53,012 nt of DNA from Dechloromonas sp. (GCA_028689015.1 JAQTXC010000016.1:1-53012), one strand, 5' to 3'. Positions 17,202-26,069 are shown, counted from the first letter of the stretch. The notes: generated from the sequence alone by a model not told the origin. Numbers and translations are program-made.

Positions 17202-17821
17202 AAAACAACTCTGTCAACTCCCCCGCTTTGAGCAATAAACCAAGCCGCCCCAGAAAACCGCTGGTGGCGCGGACCCAACTCGCCCCAGATAGCTGGGTGG
17301 ACGCAGCCATCGACGTTCTGGCCAAGGAAGGGATTGCTGGCTTGCGGGTCGAAGTCTTGGCCAAACGCTGCGGGGTCACCAAAGGGAGTTTTTACTGGCA
17401 CTTCAAGGACCGGCGTGCCTTGCTCGACGCCGTTCTTGAGCGCTGGCGGCAAGGGCGCATTCGCGACATCGAGAAAACTACCGCGGTCAGCCCGGGCCAG
17501 GAACGCGAACAATTGCACTACGCAATTGAGGTTTATGGCGCCAGTCGCAATCGCAAAGGGATGTCGATCGAACTGGCCATTCGGGACTGGGCGCGCCACG
17601 ACAACCAAGCTGCAGCCGTCGTCGAAGCCGTGGATATCTATCGCCTGGAATGCACCCGCCGCCTGTTCGTCGCTGCGGGCATGTCGGACGCCGAAGCCAA
17701 GAGTCGCAGCCTGCTGCTCTACGCCTGCGTCTTCGGCTTGTCACTGATGCATTACAACACCTTCGACAGCAACCTGCCTGATCTCAAGCAGCGCATCGCC
17801 GAACACATCGTAGCCGGCTAA
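17198..17821 (+). CDS. TetR-family transcriptional regulator
   Basis: A 207-residue protein with an N-terminal helix-turn-helix domain (AAIDVLAKEGIAGLRVEVLAKRCGV then TKGSFYWHFKDRRALLDAVL, the hallmark of TetR proteins) and a C-terminal ligand domain of unknown specificity. Divergent from the etf operon with two shared palindromes, so it probably represses itself and etfBA and responds to an acyl-CoA or related metabolite. The ligand is inference. It converges on the exopolyphosphatase gene with 14 bases between stops. Confidence 0.92.
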   Translation: MENNSVNSPALSNKPSRPRKPLVARTQLAPDSWVDAAIDVLAKEGIAGLRVEVLAKRCGVTKGSFYWHFKDRRALLDAVLERWRQGRIRDIEKTTAVSPGQEREQLHYAIEVYGASRNRKGMSIELAIRDWARHDNQAAAVVEAVDIYRLECTRRLFVAAGMSDAEAKSRSLLLYACVFGLSLMHYNTFDSNLPDLKQRIAEHIVAG

Positions 17822-17835
17822 AGCCAGCGATCGAC

Positions 17836-19332
17836 TTATTTGCGCAGGGCCTTGGCGCGCAAAACAAAAGTGCGCCCACCAAGGCGCCAAATAGCACTCT
17901 CCTCGCCCAGTGCGGCCGCCGTCCACGGATTATCAGCCAGCCACTCGCTCGGCAATTCGAGCTGAAAACCAGTGTCCTGCGACCTGACCCGCCACAGCGG
18001 CAAAGCACGGTCATCCCGTGTCCGATGCAGCAAGACCGCCAGCCGTAAACAGAAAACCAGCCGCCAGACACTGTCGACCGCGGGAATCGGCCCCAGCTTT
18101 TCGAGTTTGCCGCGGTGTCCGAGGACCAGCGTGGCCAAGCGTGACTGATCCTTTTTGGAGAAACCCGGCATGTCCGCATAAGTCAGAATATAGGCACCAT
18201 GCTTGTGATACGCGTTATGCGCCACTGAAATACCGATTTCGTGCAAGCGACAGGCCCAAGAGAGGAACTGCACATCCACTTCACTCGGCGCACCTTCCGT
18301 CAGTTGGGCCAGCGCCGACAGGGCCGTCGACTCAACCCGCTCCACTTGATCCGCTTCAACCTGATAACGCCGGCGGAACTGCGCCACCGTCGCATCCCGC
18401 AAATCGTGGTGATGAAAACGCCCGAGCAGGTCATAGAGCACCCCGAGACGCAAGGCGCCATCGGCATAAATCATTTTCTCGATGTTAAGCTCTTCAAAAA
18501 TGGCCGACATGATCGCCACCCCTCCCGGCAAGACCGGCAGACGATCGCCCTTGACGCCAGGCAGGTCAAGCGCCTCAGCCGATCCCGCCTTGACCAGCAA
18601 GGTGCACAAGCGTTCCAGTCCAACCCGAGTGATACCGCTCTCCCCCCCAGGATTCAGCTTGTTCAGTTCGAGTACATCGGCAATCGCCCGTGCTGTCCCG
18701 GAAGAGCCCACAGCCTCTTTCCAGCCCAACTGCTGATAATCATGGGCGATCAGTTCAATTTCCTTGGCTGCAGCCACTTGCGCATCACGCAGACGCTTGC
18801 GATCGATTTTCCGGTCGTGGAAAAAACGCAAGGTATAACTGACACAGCCCATATAGAGGGATTCCATCAACTGTGGCTCATGCCGCTTGCCGATGATGAA
18901 TTCCGTCGATCCGCCGCCGATATCGATCACCAAACGTTTGTGATTGGCCGTCGGCAACGAGTGGGAAGCACCGAGATAAATCAGCCGAGCCTCTTCGCGA
19001 CCGGCAATGATTTCGATCGGAAAACCCAAGGCTTCTTCGGCCAGCGGCAGGAAATCAACCGCATTCTTGGCCACCCGCAGAGTATTGGTCGCCACTGCAC
19101 GCACTGCCCCGGTATCGAGGCCGCGCAGTCGTTCGCCAAATCGGCGCAAGGCGTTGATTGCCCGCAGTTGCCCGGCTTCATCGATTCGTTTGTCCGGTGT
19201 CAGGCTGGAAGCCAAGCGTACCGGCTCCTTCATCGAGTCGAGCGGGTATATCTGGTCATCAACGACACGACCGACCTGCAGACGAAAACTGTTTGAGCCG
19301 AGGTCGACCGCAGCTACGGTTTCATAAATCAT
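17836..19332 (-). CDS. ppx: Exopolyphosphatase (Ppx/GppA family)
   Basis: A 498-residue protein with the actin-like ATPase-fold motifs AAVDLGSNSFRL near the N-terminus and LVIDIGGGSTEFIIG around 136-149, GSSGTARAIADVL, and a C-terminal HD-like helical domain (CRLHEIGISVAHNAYHKHGAYIL). Members hydrolyse polyphosphate end groups or pppGpp; length matches the roughly 500-residue Ppx form. No polyphosphate kinase gene is nearby. Confidence 0.93.
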   Translation of the reverse strand: MIYETVAAVDLGSNSFRLQVGRVVDDQIYPLDSMKEPVRLASSLTPDKRIDEAGQLRAINALRRFGERLRGLDTGAVRAVATNTLRVAKNAVDFLPLAEEALGFPIEIIAGREEARLIYLGASHSLPTANHKRLVIDIGGGSTEFIIGKRHEPQLMESLYMGCVSYTLRFFHDRKIDRKRLRDAQVAAAKEIELIAHDYQQLGWKEAVGSSGTARAIADVLELNKLNPGGESGITRVGLERLCTLLVKAGSAEALDLPGVKGDRLPVLPGGVAIMSAIFEELNIEKMIYADGALRLGVLYDLLGRFHHHDLRDATVAQFRRRYQVEADQVERVESTALSALAQLTEGAPSEVDVQFLSWACRLHEIGISVAHNAYHKHGAYILTYADMPGFSKKDQSRLATLVLGHRGKLEKLGPIPAVDSVWRLVFCLRLAVLLHRTRDDRALPLWRVRSQDTGFQLELPSEWLADNPWTAAALGEESAIWRLGGRTFVLRAKALRK

Positions 19333-19477
19333 TGCTTGGCATCATCGCTAAGATCAGGCAGCTGGCGATTTTAACACCCCGCCCCCCGGCAAATTCTTAC
19401 AAAACCGGATCGAGTGTAGGACGTCGCCCTTGCCATCCTCTCAGAGCAGCGGACCAATGGTTCCGTATACGACGACT

Positions 19478-19510
19478 CATAAAAAACCCGCCAGCTTGCG
19501 CGGCGGGTTT
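19478..19510 (-). terminator. Rho-independent terminator of prpE
   Basis: On the minus strand AACCCGCC, a 9-base loop, GGCGGGTT and then TTTTAT. It lies 20 bases after the prpE stop. The rest of the gap to ppx (19333-19477) shows nothing I can name. Confidence 0.88.
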
Positions 19511-19529
19511 CGGTCACAAACAGAAAAAC

Positions 19530-21422
19530 TTAGTTGGCCAGCGCGTTCCGGATCTGTTCCAGCGTGGAGGGATCTTCGATGGTGGTCAGATCGCCCGGAT
19601 CACGCCCCTCGGCCAGAGCCTGCAGAGAGCGACGGAGCATCTTGCCAGAGCGGGTTTTTGGCAAACCGGTCACAAAATGGACACGGGCTGGCCGGCCAAT
19701 CGCACCAAGAATGCCGTCGACCGCAGAAAACACCTCTTTTTCCAGCGCCTTGACCAACTCGGGCGTTGCCACCCTGGCGGCATCCTTGACCACGGCAAAA
19801 GCCATCGGTACCTGCCCCTTGAGCTTATCCTCAACACCGACCACCGCGACTTCAGCAATCGCCGAGTGGTTCTGGATCGCCTCTTCGATTTCACGCGTCC
19901 CCAGGCGATGGCCAGCCACGTTAATCACGTCGTCGGTCCGACCGAGGATGGTGAAGTAACCTTCGTCATCCTTGATCGCCCAGTCGTAGGAGGAATAAAC
20001 CAGCGGCTCCTTGAACAGCGTGAAGTAGGTGGAGACGAAGCGATCATCCTGGCCCCAGACGGTGGACAGGCAGCCAGGCGGCAGCGGTGGCACGACGGCG
20101 GCGATACCCTTTTCATTGGCCTCGCACTCGGAACCGTCTTCACGATAAATCTTGAGGTTGTAGCCGTAGACCGGGAAGGATGGCGAACCGAATTTGATCG
20201 GCGTTTTTTCGACGCCGTGCAAAGCCGCCAACATCGGCCAGCCAGTTTCCGTCTGCCAGTAGTTGTCAATAACCGGCCGACCAAGCTCGCTCTGGAACCA
20301 CTCGTGCGTCGGTTGATCAAGCGGCTCACCCGCCATGAAAATGTGCTTGAGCGTCGACAAGTCGTACTTGTGCATGTACGCCGGGTCCTGCTTCTTCAGA
20401 ACGCGGGCAGCCGTCGGTGCCGAGAACATGACCGTGACCTTGTACTTTTCGACGATCTGCCACCAGATGCCCGGATCGGGACGCAGCGGCGTGCCTTCGT
20501 ACATGATCGTCGCCATGCCGGCAATCAGCGGGCCGTAGATGATGTAGGAGTGCCCCACCACCCAGCCGATATCGGAGGTCGAGAAGAAAGTCTCACCTTC
20601 ACCGCCGCAATAAATGTGCTGCATCGACGAGGCCAGCGCCACCGCATAGCCGCCGGTATCACGCTGGACACCTTTCGGCTTGCCCGTGGTACCCGAGGTA
20701 TACAGAATGTAGGATGGCTCGGATGACTCCAGCCACTCGCAGGCCACGCGGGCATTCAAGTGCGTTTCGCGCAATGTAGCGTAGTCGACATCACGCCCGT
20801 CGACCTTGTTGAATGCCTTGTCCAGACCCCGGTCGATCATCAACACTTTGGCGGGCTTGTTTTCAGCCAGATTGATCGCCTCGTCGAGCAGGTGCTTGTA
20901 CGGCACCGCCTTGCCACCGCGCATGCCGGCGTCAGAGGAAACAATCAGCACCGGCTTGGCATCGTCGATGCGGGTTGCCAGCGAACCGGAAGCAAAACCA
21001 CCGAAAACGACCGAGTGAATCGCCCCGATACGGGTTGCCGCCAGCATGGCAAAGGCCGCTTGCGGGATCATCGGCATGTAAATCAACACCCGGTCGCCGC
21101 GTTTGACACCGAGACTCTGGTAAATCGCAGCCATGCGCTCGACTTCAGCCTGCAACTCGGCGAAGCTGTAAATCTTCTCCTCGTTGGTTTCGGTCGACAC
21201 GAAAATCAGCGCCGCATCATCTGGCCGCTTGGCGGCGTGACGGTCAACCGCGTTGTGGCACAGATTTGTCTTGCCGCCGACAAACCACTTGGCAAACGGC
21301 GGCCGCGAAAAATCGCAAACCTGGGTGAACGGTGCTTGCCAGTCAACGAGTTGGGCCTGTTCGGTCCAGAACGCGTCCGGTTGCTCGATCGAATACTGGT
21401 GAAACTCCTTGTAAGTCGCCAT
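19530..21422 (-). CDS. prpE: Propionate-CoA ligase PrpE
   Basis: A 630-residue AMP-forming acyl-CoA synthetase that activates propionate (possibly also acetate or acrylate). The N-terminal segment FAKWFVGGKTNLCHNAVDRH, the A3 loop YTSGTTGKPKGVQRD, IDNYWQTETGWP and PKTRSGKMLRR with catalytic Lys594 match PrpE of enteric bacteria more closely than Acs. ATG is preceded by GAGGGAG. No prpBCD genes are in the window. Confidence 0.9.
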   Translation of the reverse strand: MATYKEFHQYSIEQPDAFWTEQAQLVDWQAPFTQVCDFSRPPFAKWFVGGKTNLCHNAVDRHAAKRPDDAALIFVSTETNEEKIYSFAELQAEVERMAAIYQSLGVKRGDRVLIYMPMIPQAAFAMLAATRIGAIHSVVFGGFASGSLATRIDDAKPVLIVSSDAGMRGGKAVPYKHLLDEAINLAENKPAKVLMIDRGLDKAFNKVDGRDVDYATLRETHLNARVACEWLESSEPSYILYTSGTTGKPKGVQRDTGGYAVALASSMQHIYCGGEGETFFSTSDIGWVVGHSYIIYGPLIAGMATIMYEGTPLRPDPGIWWQIVEKYKVTVMFSAPTAARVLKKQDPAYMHKYDLSTLKHIFMAGEPLDQPTHEWFQSELGRPVIDNYWQTETGWPMLAALHGVEKTPIKFGSPSFPVYGYNLKIYREDGSECEANEKGIAAVVPPLPPGCLSTVWGQDDRFVSTYFTLFKEPLVYSSYDWAIKDDEGYFTILGRTDDVINVAGHRLGTREIEEAIQNHSAIAEVAVVGVEDKLKGQVPMAFAVVKDAARVATPELVKALEKEVFSAVDGILGAIGRPARVHFVTGLPKTRSGKMLRRSLQALAEGRDPGDLTTIEDPSTLEQIRNALAN

Positions 21423-21480
21423 AAGACTCCCTCTAGCTAATAGTGTTCCTGCACTTCCTACAAAAGAACGGACTAATTAT

Positions 21481-22590
21481 TTATTTGCTGTTCCGTTCGC
21501 CAAAATCGTTTTCCAGGCATGCCGACGGCAAAGCCAGGTTGAGTTCCTGATCAAGTAGCGCCAACAAAGGCAGCAACTGACCAAGCAAAGCCTGAGCATG
21601 CGGCCGCACTGCAGCCTCCTGCCCTGCCACCAACAAAGCCAGCGCCTGCTCCGGACGCAAGGCCCGCGCCACAGCCTCAACACCGGCCGTATTGACCCGA
21701 TTACCCCCAGCCTGCATGGCCTGTTGCATGCGCTGCTCAGCCAATTGCAACAAAGCCCCCGCCGACGTAACGTGGTCATTGGCAACGCTGGCTAGACCAA
21801 TACTGACCGTCAGCGCAACGGCCTGTCCCTGGTGGCTCAGGCGTGCCGTTTCCACAGCCTGCCGCACCCGCTCAGCAAAACGCGCCCCCAGGCCAGCGGC
21901 GGTCCCCGAAGAGACAATGGCGTACTGGCCAGCCGTAAATTGCCCCAGGCTGTCTTCGTGCCGCATCCGACCAGCCAGCATGCGGGCAAAACGTTGCGTC
22001 ACCGCATCGGCCGCCCCCTGGCCGAGACGCTCAACCAAACTGGAAAAATGGTCAAAACCGATCAGCAATACGCTCAATTCACCGCCATGGCGTGCCGCAT
22101 GTGACAAGGCTTGTGCCGCCTGTAATTCCAGATAGCGCCGGCTGTAAAGACCGGTTTCCGGGTCTTGCACCCGTTCCTGCTGGGCCTGCGCCAAGCCGTC
22201 GCGCGCCGACACCAGGGCTAGCATGCGTCCCAGGCGCACCCGAACCTCGGCCGCACCGGCCGACTTGCTGATGAAATCTGCATCACCCCGCGTCAGCAAG
22301 CGGGCTCGTTCGTCGTCGCTTTCTTCGCCAGAAATCATCAGGAAGGGCATTTGTTGCAAACGCCGCAACTTGGAGGCACGCAAGCGCTCCAACAAGGCAT
22401 CACCATTCATTTTCGGCATCTGCAGGTCGGAAATCACCGCCTGCAAAGCGGGGTCAAGCACCAGCGCCTGCCAGGCCGCCTCGCCGTCACTGGCTTCGCG
22501 AATTTCGTATTGCCCCTGCAAATGCTGAACCAGTGACGCCCGCACCACGCGGGAATCATCAACGATCAAAATGCGCGGCAAAACGGGCAT
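21481..22590 (-). CDS. Response regulator with degenerate GGDEF domain
   Basis: A 369-residue protein. The receiver domain (about 1-125) has the acidic pair VDDSR at 11-12, phospho-acceptor Asp55 in VISDLQMPKMNG, and the conserved Lys in FISKSAG. The GGDEF-fold domain that follows has FTAGQYAIV in place of the GGDEF motif, so diguanylate cyclase activity is unlikely. The C-terminal tail (about 300-369) has no domain I recognise. Start ATG 22590 is one base after the upstream stop, with GGAGG in the preceding gene's end, so translation is coupled to the reductase gene. Confidence 0.85.
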   Translation of the reverse strand: MPVLPRILIVDDSRVVRASLVQHLQGQYEIREASDGEAAWQALVLDPALQAVISDLQMPKMNGDALLERLRASKLRRLQQMPFLMISGEESDDERARLLTRGDADFISKSAGAAEVRVRLGRMLALVSARDGLAQAQQERVQDPETGLYSRRYLELQAAQALSHAARHGGELSVLLIGFDHFSSLVERLGQGAADAVTQRFARMLAGRMRHEDSLGQFTAGQYAIVSSGTAAGLGARFAERVRQAVETARLSHQGQAVALTVSIGLASVANDHVTSAGALLQLAEQRMQQAMQAGGNRVNTAGVEAVARALRPEQALALLVAGQEAAVRPHAQALLGQLLPLLALLDQELNLALPSACLENDFGERNSK

Positions 22591-22591
22591 G

Positions 22592-23587
22592 TCAGCCTCC
22601 GGCCAGGCGCACGACGACACGCCCCTTGGCACGACCCGCAATGAACTCATCGAAAGTCGCCGACAAATCGTCAAACTCGATACAACGCCCCATCTCAGCC
22701 AGATGGGGTGGCTTGAGATCGGTTGCCAGACGCTGCCAGACCCCCATCCGGTACGGCTCGCGGATATAGCCGGAATCAATGCCGAGCAGCGAGACACCCC
22801 GCAGGATGAAAGGCGCCACCGAGGTGTGCAAAGTCATGCTTGCCGCCAGGCCAATGCTGGCAATGGTGCCGCCCTGCTCCATCGTGCTGGCAATCCAGGC
22901 CAGAATGTCGCCACCCAGGTTGTCGACCGCGCCAGCCCAGCGGGCCCGGTCAAGCGGCCGGATTTTGCTCAAATCAAGGCTTTGCCGCAGCAGCACTTCT
23001 GCCGCGCCCAAGTGACGGAGAAACTCAACCTCACTCTCCTTGCCGGTCAAAGCGACCACGTGGTAACCCCGCTGAGCCAGCATGTCGATGGCCAGCGAGC
23101 CAACGCCCCCCGTCGCCCCAGTGACGATCACCGCCCCCTTATCAGGGCTGAGACGATTTTCTTCCATCCGGACAATGCCGAGCGCCGCCGTAAATCCGGC
23201 CGTGCCGAGCACCATCGCGTCGTACAGGGACAGGCCAGCCGGCAGTGGTACGACCCAGTCAGCCGGCACGCGAGCATAGTCGGCATAACCGCCATGGTGC
23301 GCCACGCCAATATCGAAACTGGTGGCAATGACCTGATCACCGGGCTGAAAACGCGGATCACTGCTTTCCTGCACCACGCCGGACAAGTCAATGCCGCCAA
23401 CGCAAGGAAAACGGCGAATGATCCTGCCTTTCCCTGTCGCTGCCAGCGCGTCCTTGTAATTGATGCTCGAATAAGCCACCCGGATCAGCACCTCACCCGG
23501 ATCCAGCGCATCGACCGTCATATCGACGGTCCGATGACTGACCTGGCCGTCTGTTTCCTCAATCAACAATGCCTTGAAGCAATTCAT
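22592..23587 (-). CDS. acuI: Acryloyl-CoA reductase (AcuI/YhdH type)
   Basis: A 331-residue zinc-free MDR-family oxidoreductase. VAYSSINYKDALAATGKG near residues 38-55, GIDLSGVV and the NADPH-binding IVTGATGGVGSLAIDML around 152-168 match YhdH/AcuI, which reduces acryloyl-CoA to propionyl-CoA and detoxifies acrylate. It shares a transcript with the degenerate-GGDEF response regulator and follows prpE at about 1.2 kb, both relevant to C3 acyl-CoA metabolism. Confidence 0.88.
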   Translation of the reverse strand: MNCFKALLIEETDGQVSHRTVDMTVDALDPGEVLIRVAYSSINYKDALAATGKGRIIRRFPCVGGIDLSGVVQESSDPRFQPGDQVIATSFDIGVAHHGGYADYARVPADWVVPLPAGLSLYDAMVLGTAGFTAALGIVRMEENRLSPDKGAVIVTGATGGVGSLAIDMLAQRGYHVVALTGKESEVEFLRHLGAAEVLLRQSLDLSKIRPLDRARWAGAVDNLGGDILAWIASTMEQGGTIASIGLAASMTLHTSVAPFILRGVSLLGIDSGYIREPYRMGVWQRLATDLKPPHLAEMGRCIEFDDLSATFDEFIAGRAKGRVVVRLAGG

Positions 23588-23721
23588 TTCAAATCGGTTC
23601 CCTGCGGGTCAGATTTCAAATTGTATTCATAATTACGGATTATGAACATAGGCCCGTCTGGATCATTCCGCAAGGCGAACACGCTTTACAGAAAGTTGAA
23701 ATTGCAATAAATTCCAGCGCT

Positions 23722-24240
23722 ATGCTTTTAGACGCTAAATCATTTTTGCTGGCTTTCGGCTTGTTGACCGCGAGCTTCAGCCCGCTGACCCAAGCCACCG
23801 AGTTGTTCGGCCGGGCCGACGAACGCCAGCCGCTGTCTTTTATCGAGCGTTACACCAATGCCGCCCAGGATGTCATCCTCGAAGGTCTGAAACTGGTCGG
23901 CGTGCGCTACAAGATGGGAGGCGTTGACGCTGACCGGGGCCTCGATTGCAGCGGTTTCGTACAAGTCGTTTTTAAGGACAGCATTGGCGCCTTACTGCCT
24001 CGCACCGCACGCGAAATGAGTCAGGTCGGCGAACAGATCGATCCCAGCCAGTTGAAACCCGGTGACCTCGTCTTCTTCAATACCATGCGCCGCACGTTCT
24101 CGCATGTCGGCATCTATTTGGGTGACAACCACTTCCTGCACGCCCCGCGCGCCGGCGCCGAAGTTCGCGTCGAAAACATGGCCAACAGTTATTGGACCAG
24201 CCGGTTCAATGGTGCCCGGCGCATCATCGACAACAACTAA
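23722..24240 (+). CDS. NlpC/P60-family peptidoglycan hydrolase
   Basis: A 172-residue secreted protein. A signal peptide (about residues 1-25) precedes a single NlpC/P60 domain with catalytic Cys76 (GLDCSGFV), His128 (SHVGIYLGD) and His140 (FLHAPR), the Cys-His-His triad. It would cleave stem peptides in the periplasm. There is no lipobox. It diverges from acuI across a 134-base gap in which I see no clear element. A terminator follows. Confidence 0.9.
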   Translation: MLLDAKSFLLAFGLLTASFSPLTQATELFGRADERQPLSFIERYTNAAQDVILEGLKLVGVRYKMGGVDADRGLDCSGFVQVVFKDSIGALLPRTAREMSQVGEQIDPSQLKPGDLVFFNTMRRTFSHVGIYLGDNHFLHAPRAGAEVRVENMANSYWTSRFNGARRIIDNN

Positions 24241-24259
24241 GCCCCCGAACGTTCAGAAC

Positions 24260-24285
24260 AATGCAGCCTGCGGGCTGCATTTTTT
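24260..24285 (+). terminator. Rho-independent terminator of the NlpC/P60 gene
   Basis: AATGCAGC, 6-base loop, GCTGCATT followed by a run of T (24280-24285). It separates this gene from the iron-transport promoter. Confidence 0.88.
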
Positions 24286-24297
24286 GCGCCACAAATC

Positions 24298-24316
24298 AAG
24301 AACGTTTCTCATTTAC
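24298..24316. promoter_or_regulatory. Fur-box-like site 1
   Basis: Matches 13 of 19 positions of the classical Fur box, including the central TTCTCATT. It covers the -35 region of the promoter before the ferric-iron-binding protein gene. Confidence 0.5.
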
Positions 24317-24340
24317 AAGGCAAATTTTAATCGCTAGACT
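24312..24340 (+). promoter_or_regulatory. Promoter of the iron-binding protein gene
   Basis: TTTACA (24312-24317) and TAGACT (24335-24340) separated by 17 bases, with one Fur-like site over the -35 and another immediately after the -10. Arrangement suggests repression by Fe-Fur. Confidence 0.55.
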
Positions 24341-24358
24341 AGAACCATTCTCAATAAC
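24340..24358. promoter_or_regulatory. Fur-box-like site 2
   Basis: Matches 13 of 19 Fur-box positions, including ATTCTCA, and lies at the expected transcription start, 18 bases before the ATG. Confidence 0.5.
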
Positions 24359-24376
24359 ACTGCGATGGAGCTTGCG

Positions 24377-25393
24377 ATGAATTTGAAACCCGCTCTTCTC
24401 GGCCTGGCATTGCTGGCCGCTTCTCCGGCCTTTTCTGTCGAAGAGAAGGTACTGAATCTTTACTCGGCCCGCCATTACCAGACGGACGAACAGCTTTACA
24501 GCGATTTCACACGGCAGACGGGTATTGTGATCAATCGCATTGAAGGCAAGGAAGATGAATTGCTGGAGCGGATCAAGAACGAAGGCAGCAACAGCCCGGC
24601 CGACGTCTTTCTCACGGTCGACGCCGCTCGACTGGCCAAAGCGCACGAACTGGGAATTTTTGCGCCATGGAAATCAGCCCTGCTCGAAAAACGCATTCCC
24701 GCCCATCTGCGCAGCGAAGATTGGGTAGCCTTCTCGACGCGCGCCCGAGTGATCGTTTATAACAAGACTAGCATTGATGCCAGCTCACTAAAAAACTACG
24801 CTGATCTGGCTGCCCCGCAATTCAAGGGCAGACTCTGCTCACGCTCAGGATCCCACCCTTACAACCTCTCCCTGATGGCCTCGGTCATCGCTCATCAGGG
24901 CGAAGCCGCCGCTGAAACACTGGCCAAAGGGATGGTGGCCAACTTTGCCCGCAGCCCCAAGGGGGGCGATACCGACCAGATTCGCGCCGTAGCCGCGGGC
25001 GAGTGCGGGGTGGCTATTTCCAACACCTATTATCTCGCCCGCCTGCTGCGTTCCGATAAACCTGCCGACCAGAAAGCCATGGCCAATATTGGCATCGTCT
25101 GGCCCAACCAGAGCAGTACGGGCACACACATCAACATCTCCGGCGGCGGCATTTTGAAAACAGCACCGCACAAGAACAATGCACAACTGTTCCTGGACTA
25201 CCTAGCATCCGACCAGGCACAGCGTTATTTTGCTGATGGCAATAACGAATGGCCCGCGGTCGACTCGGTACAGGTCGACAACCCGGCACTCAGCGCCATG
25301 GGCAAATTCAAAGCCGATCAATTACCGGTCAAGCAGCTCGCCATGTACCAGACCAAAGCACAGATGATTTTTGACCGCGCCGGCTTCAAATAA
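24377..25393 (+). CDS. Ferric-iron ABC transporter substrate-binding protein
   Basis: A 338-residue periplasmic binding protein of the FbpA/FutA type. Signal peptide at about 1-20; then VLNLYSARHYQTDEQLYSDF, VFLTVDAARLAKAHE and the conserved tyrosines in ISNTYYLARLL that bind Fe(III) in this family. ATG 24377 has GGAG six bases upstream. The matching permease and ATPase genes lie 0.7 to 3.5 kb downstream but are divergently arranged; an ankyrin gene intervenes. Confidence 0.9.
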   Translation: MNLKPALLGLALLAASPAFSVEEKVLNLYSARHYQTDEQLYSDFTRQTGIVINRIEGKEDELLERIKNEGSNSPADVFLTVDAARLAKAHELGIFAPWKSALLEKRIPAHLRSEDWVAFSTRARVIVYNKTSIDASSLKNYADLAAPQFKGRLCSRSGSHPYNLSLMASVIAHQGEAAAETLAKGMVANFARSPKGGDTDQIRAVAAGECGVAISNTYYLARLLRSDKPADQKAMANIGIVWPNQSSTGTHINISGGGILKTAPHKNNAQLFLDYLASDQAQRYFADGNNEWPAVDSVQVDNPALSAMGKFKADQLPVKQLAMYQTKAQMIFDRAGFK

Positions 25394-25399
25394 CCCACA

Positions 25400-25448
25400 C
25401 CTCGCCAAGTGCCCTGCTGCAGGGCTAAAATCCGGGCACTTGGCGAGG
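25400..25448 (+). promoter_or_regulatory. Long hairpin hiding the ankyrin gene ribosome binding site
   Basis: CCTCGCCAAGTGCCC (25400-25414) is perfectly complementary to 25434-25448, enclosing 19 bases. The 3' arm contains GAGG (25445-25448), the ribosome binding site eight bases before ATG 25457. A competing smaller hairpin, GCCCTG-CTG-CAGGGC (25411-25425), overlaps the 5' arm. The element begins seven bases after the binding-protein stop. Confidence 0.65.
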
Positions 25449-25456
25449 ATCCATAC

Positions 25457-26056
25457 ATGTCCAGAACACCCCGAAGCAGTCCCCTTATCGCGGCCATCCG
25501 CGAGCATGACGAGTCACAGGTCCGCCAGTGTCTGGCGGCTGGTGCCGACATCGAAGAAGCCGATGTTCACGGCTTCAAGGGGCTGCCATTACGCACCGCC
25601 TGCTTTGCCGGTGAGCAGGCGATCGTCAAGGCCTTGCTTGAACATGGTGCCAACCTCAACGCTCAAGCCAGCGACGGCCCGGCGGCGCCGCTACGTGCCG
25701 CCATCCGTGCCGGCCACACAGGCATCATCCGCTTGCTGATCGAACGTGGCATTGATGTGCCGCTCGGCCTCTCCCTGCCACTGGGCATTGATCTGCCGCC
25801 GGACCAGATGCTGCCACCCGACGACGCTTTCGTGCCGACGGTCAATGTCCGCAACACGTCCGAGAAGTCCAGCCAATCCGACGACAATGCGCTGGACTTC
25901 GCCCCCAATTTCGCGCCGGCAACGATAGAAGAAGTCGACATCCTGGCCTGCCGTGGCGTCGATACCAATATCCTGACCATCGAATTCGAGCGCTCGTCTG
26001 CCCCTGTTGCCGCGGATAGCGAGCCGCGCGCAAAAGACAACAAGTCAAACCGGTAA
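25457..26056 (+). CDS. Small ankyrin-repeat protein
   Basis: A 199-residue protein. Residues 8-105 form about three ankyrin repeats (SPLIAAIREHDESQVRQCLA, LPLRTACFAGEQAIVKALLEHGANLN, APLRAAIRAGHTGIIRLLIERG). The C-terminal half is acidic and Pro-rich with no recognised domain. No signal peptide, so probably cytoplasmic and protein-binding. The frame is open upstream to 25409, but ATG 25457 carries the ribosome binding site. It may be read through from the iron-binding protein transcript. Confidence 0.8.
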   Translation: MSRTPRSSPLIAAIREHDESQVRQCLAAGADIEEADVHGFKGLPLRTACFAGEQAIVKALLEHGANLNAQASDGPAAPLRAAIRAGHTGIIRLLIERGIDVPLGLSLPLGIDLPPDQMLPPDDAFVPTVNVRNTSEKSSQSDDNALDFAPNFAPATIEEVDILACRGVDTNILTIEFERSSAPVAADSEPRAKDNKSNR

Positions 26057-26069
26057 AAAGCCGTCTGGC

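Noticed and set aside
18241-20726. Long open frames on the plus strand opposite ppx and prpE (351 and 522 codons)
   Set aside because: They lie wholly antisense to genes with clear family motifs, have no recognisable domains, and arise from G+C-rich codon bias.
25457-26056. Ankyrin gene as an immunity or toxin partner
   Set aside because: No toxin-like neighbour; only its position among iron-transport genes is notable.
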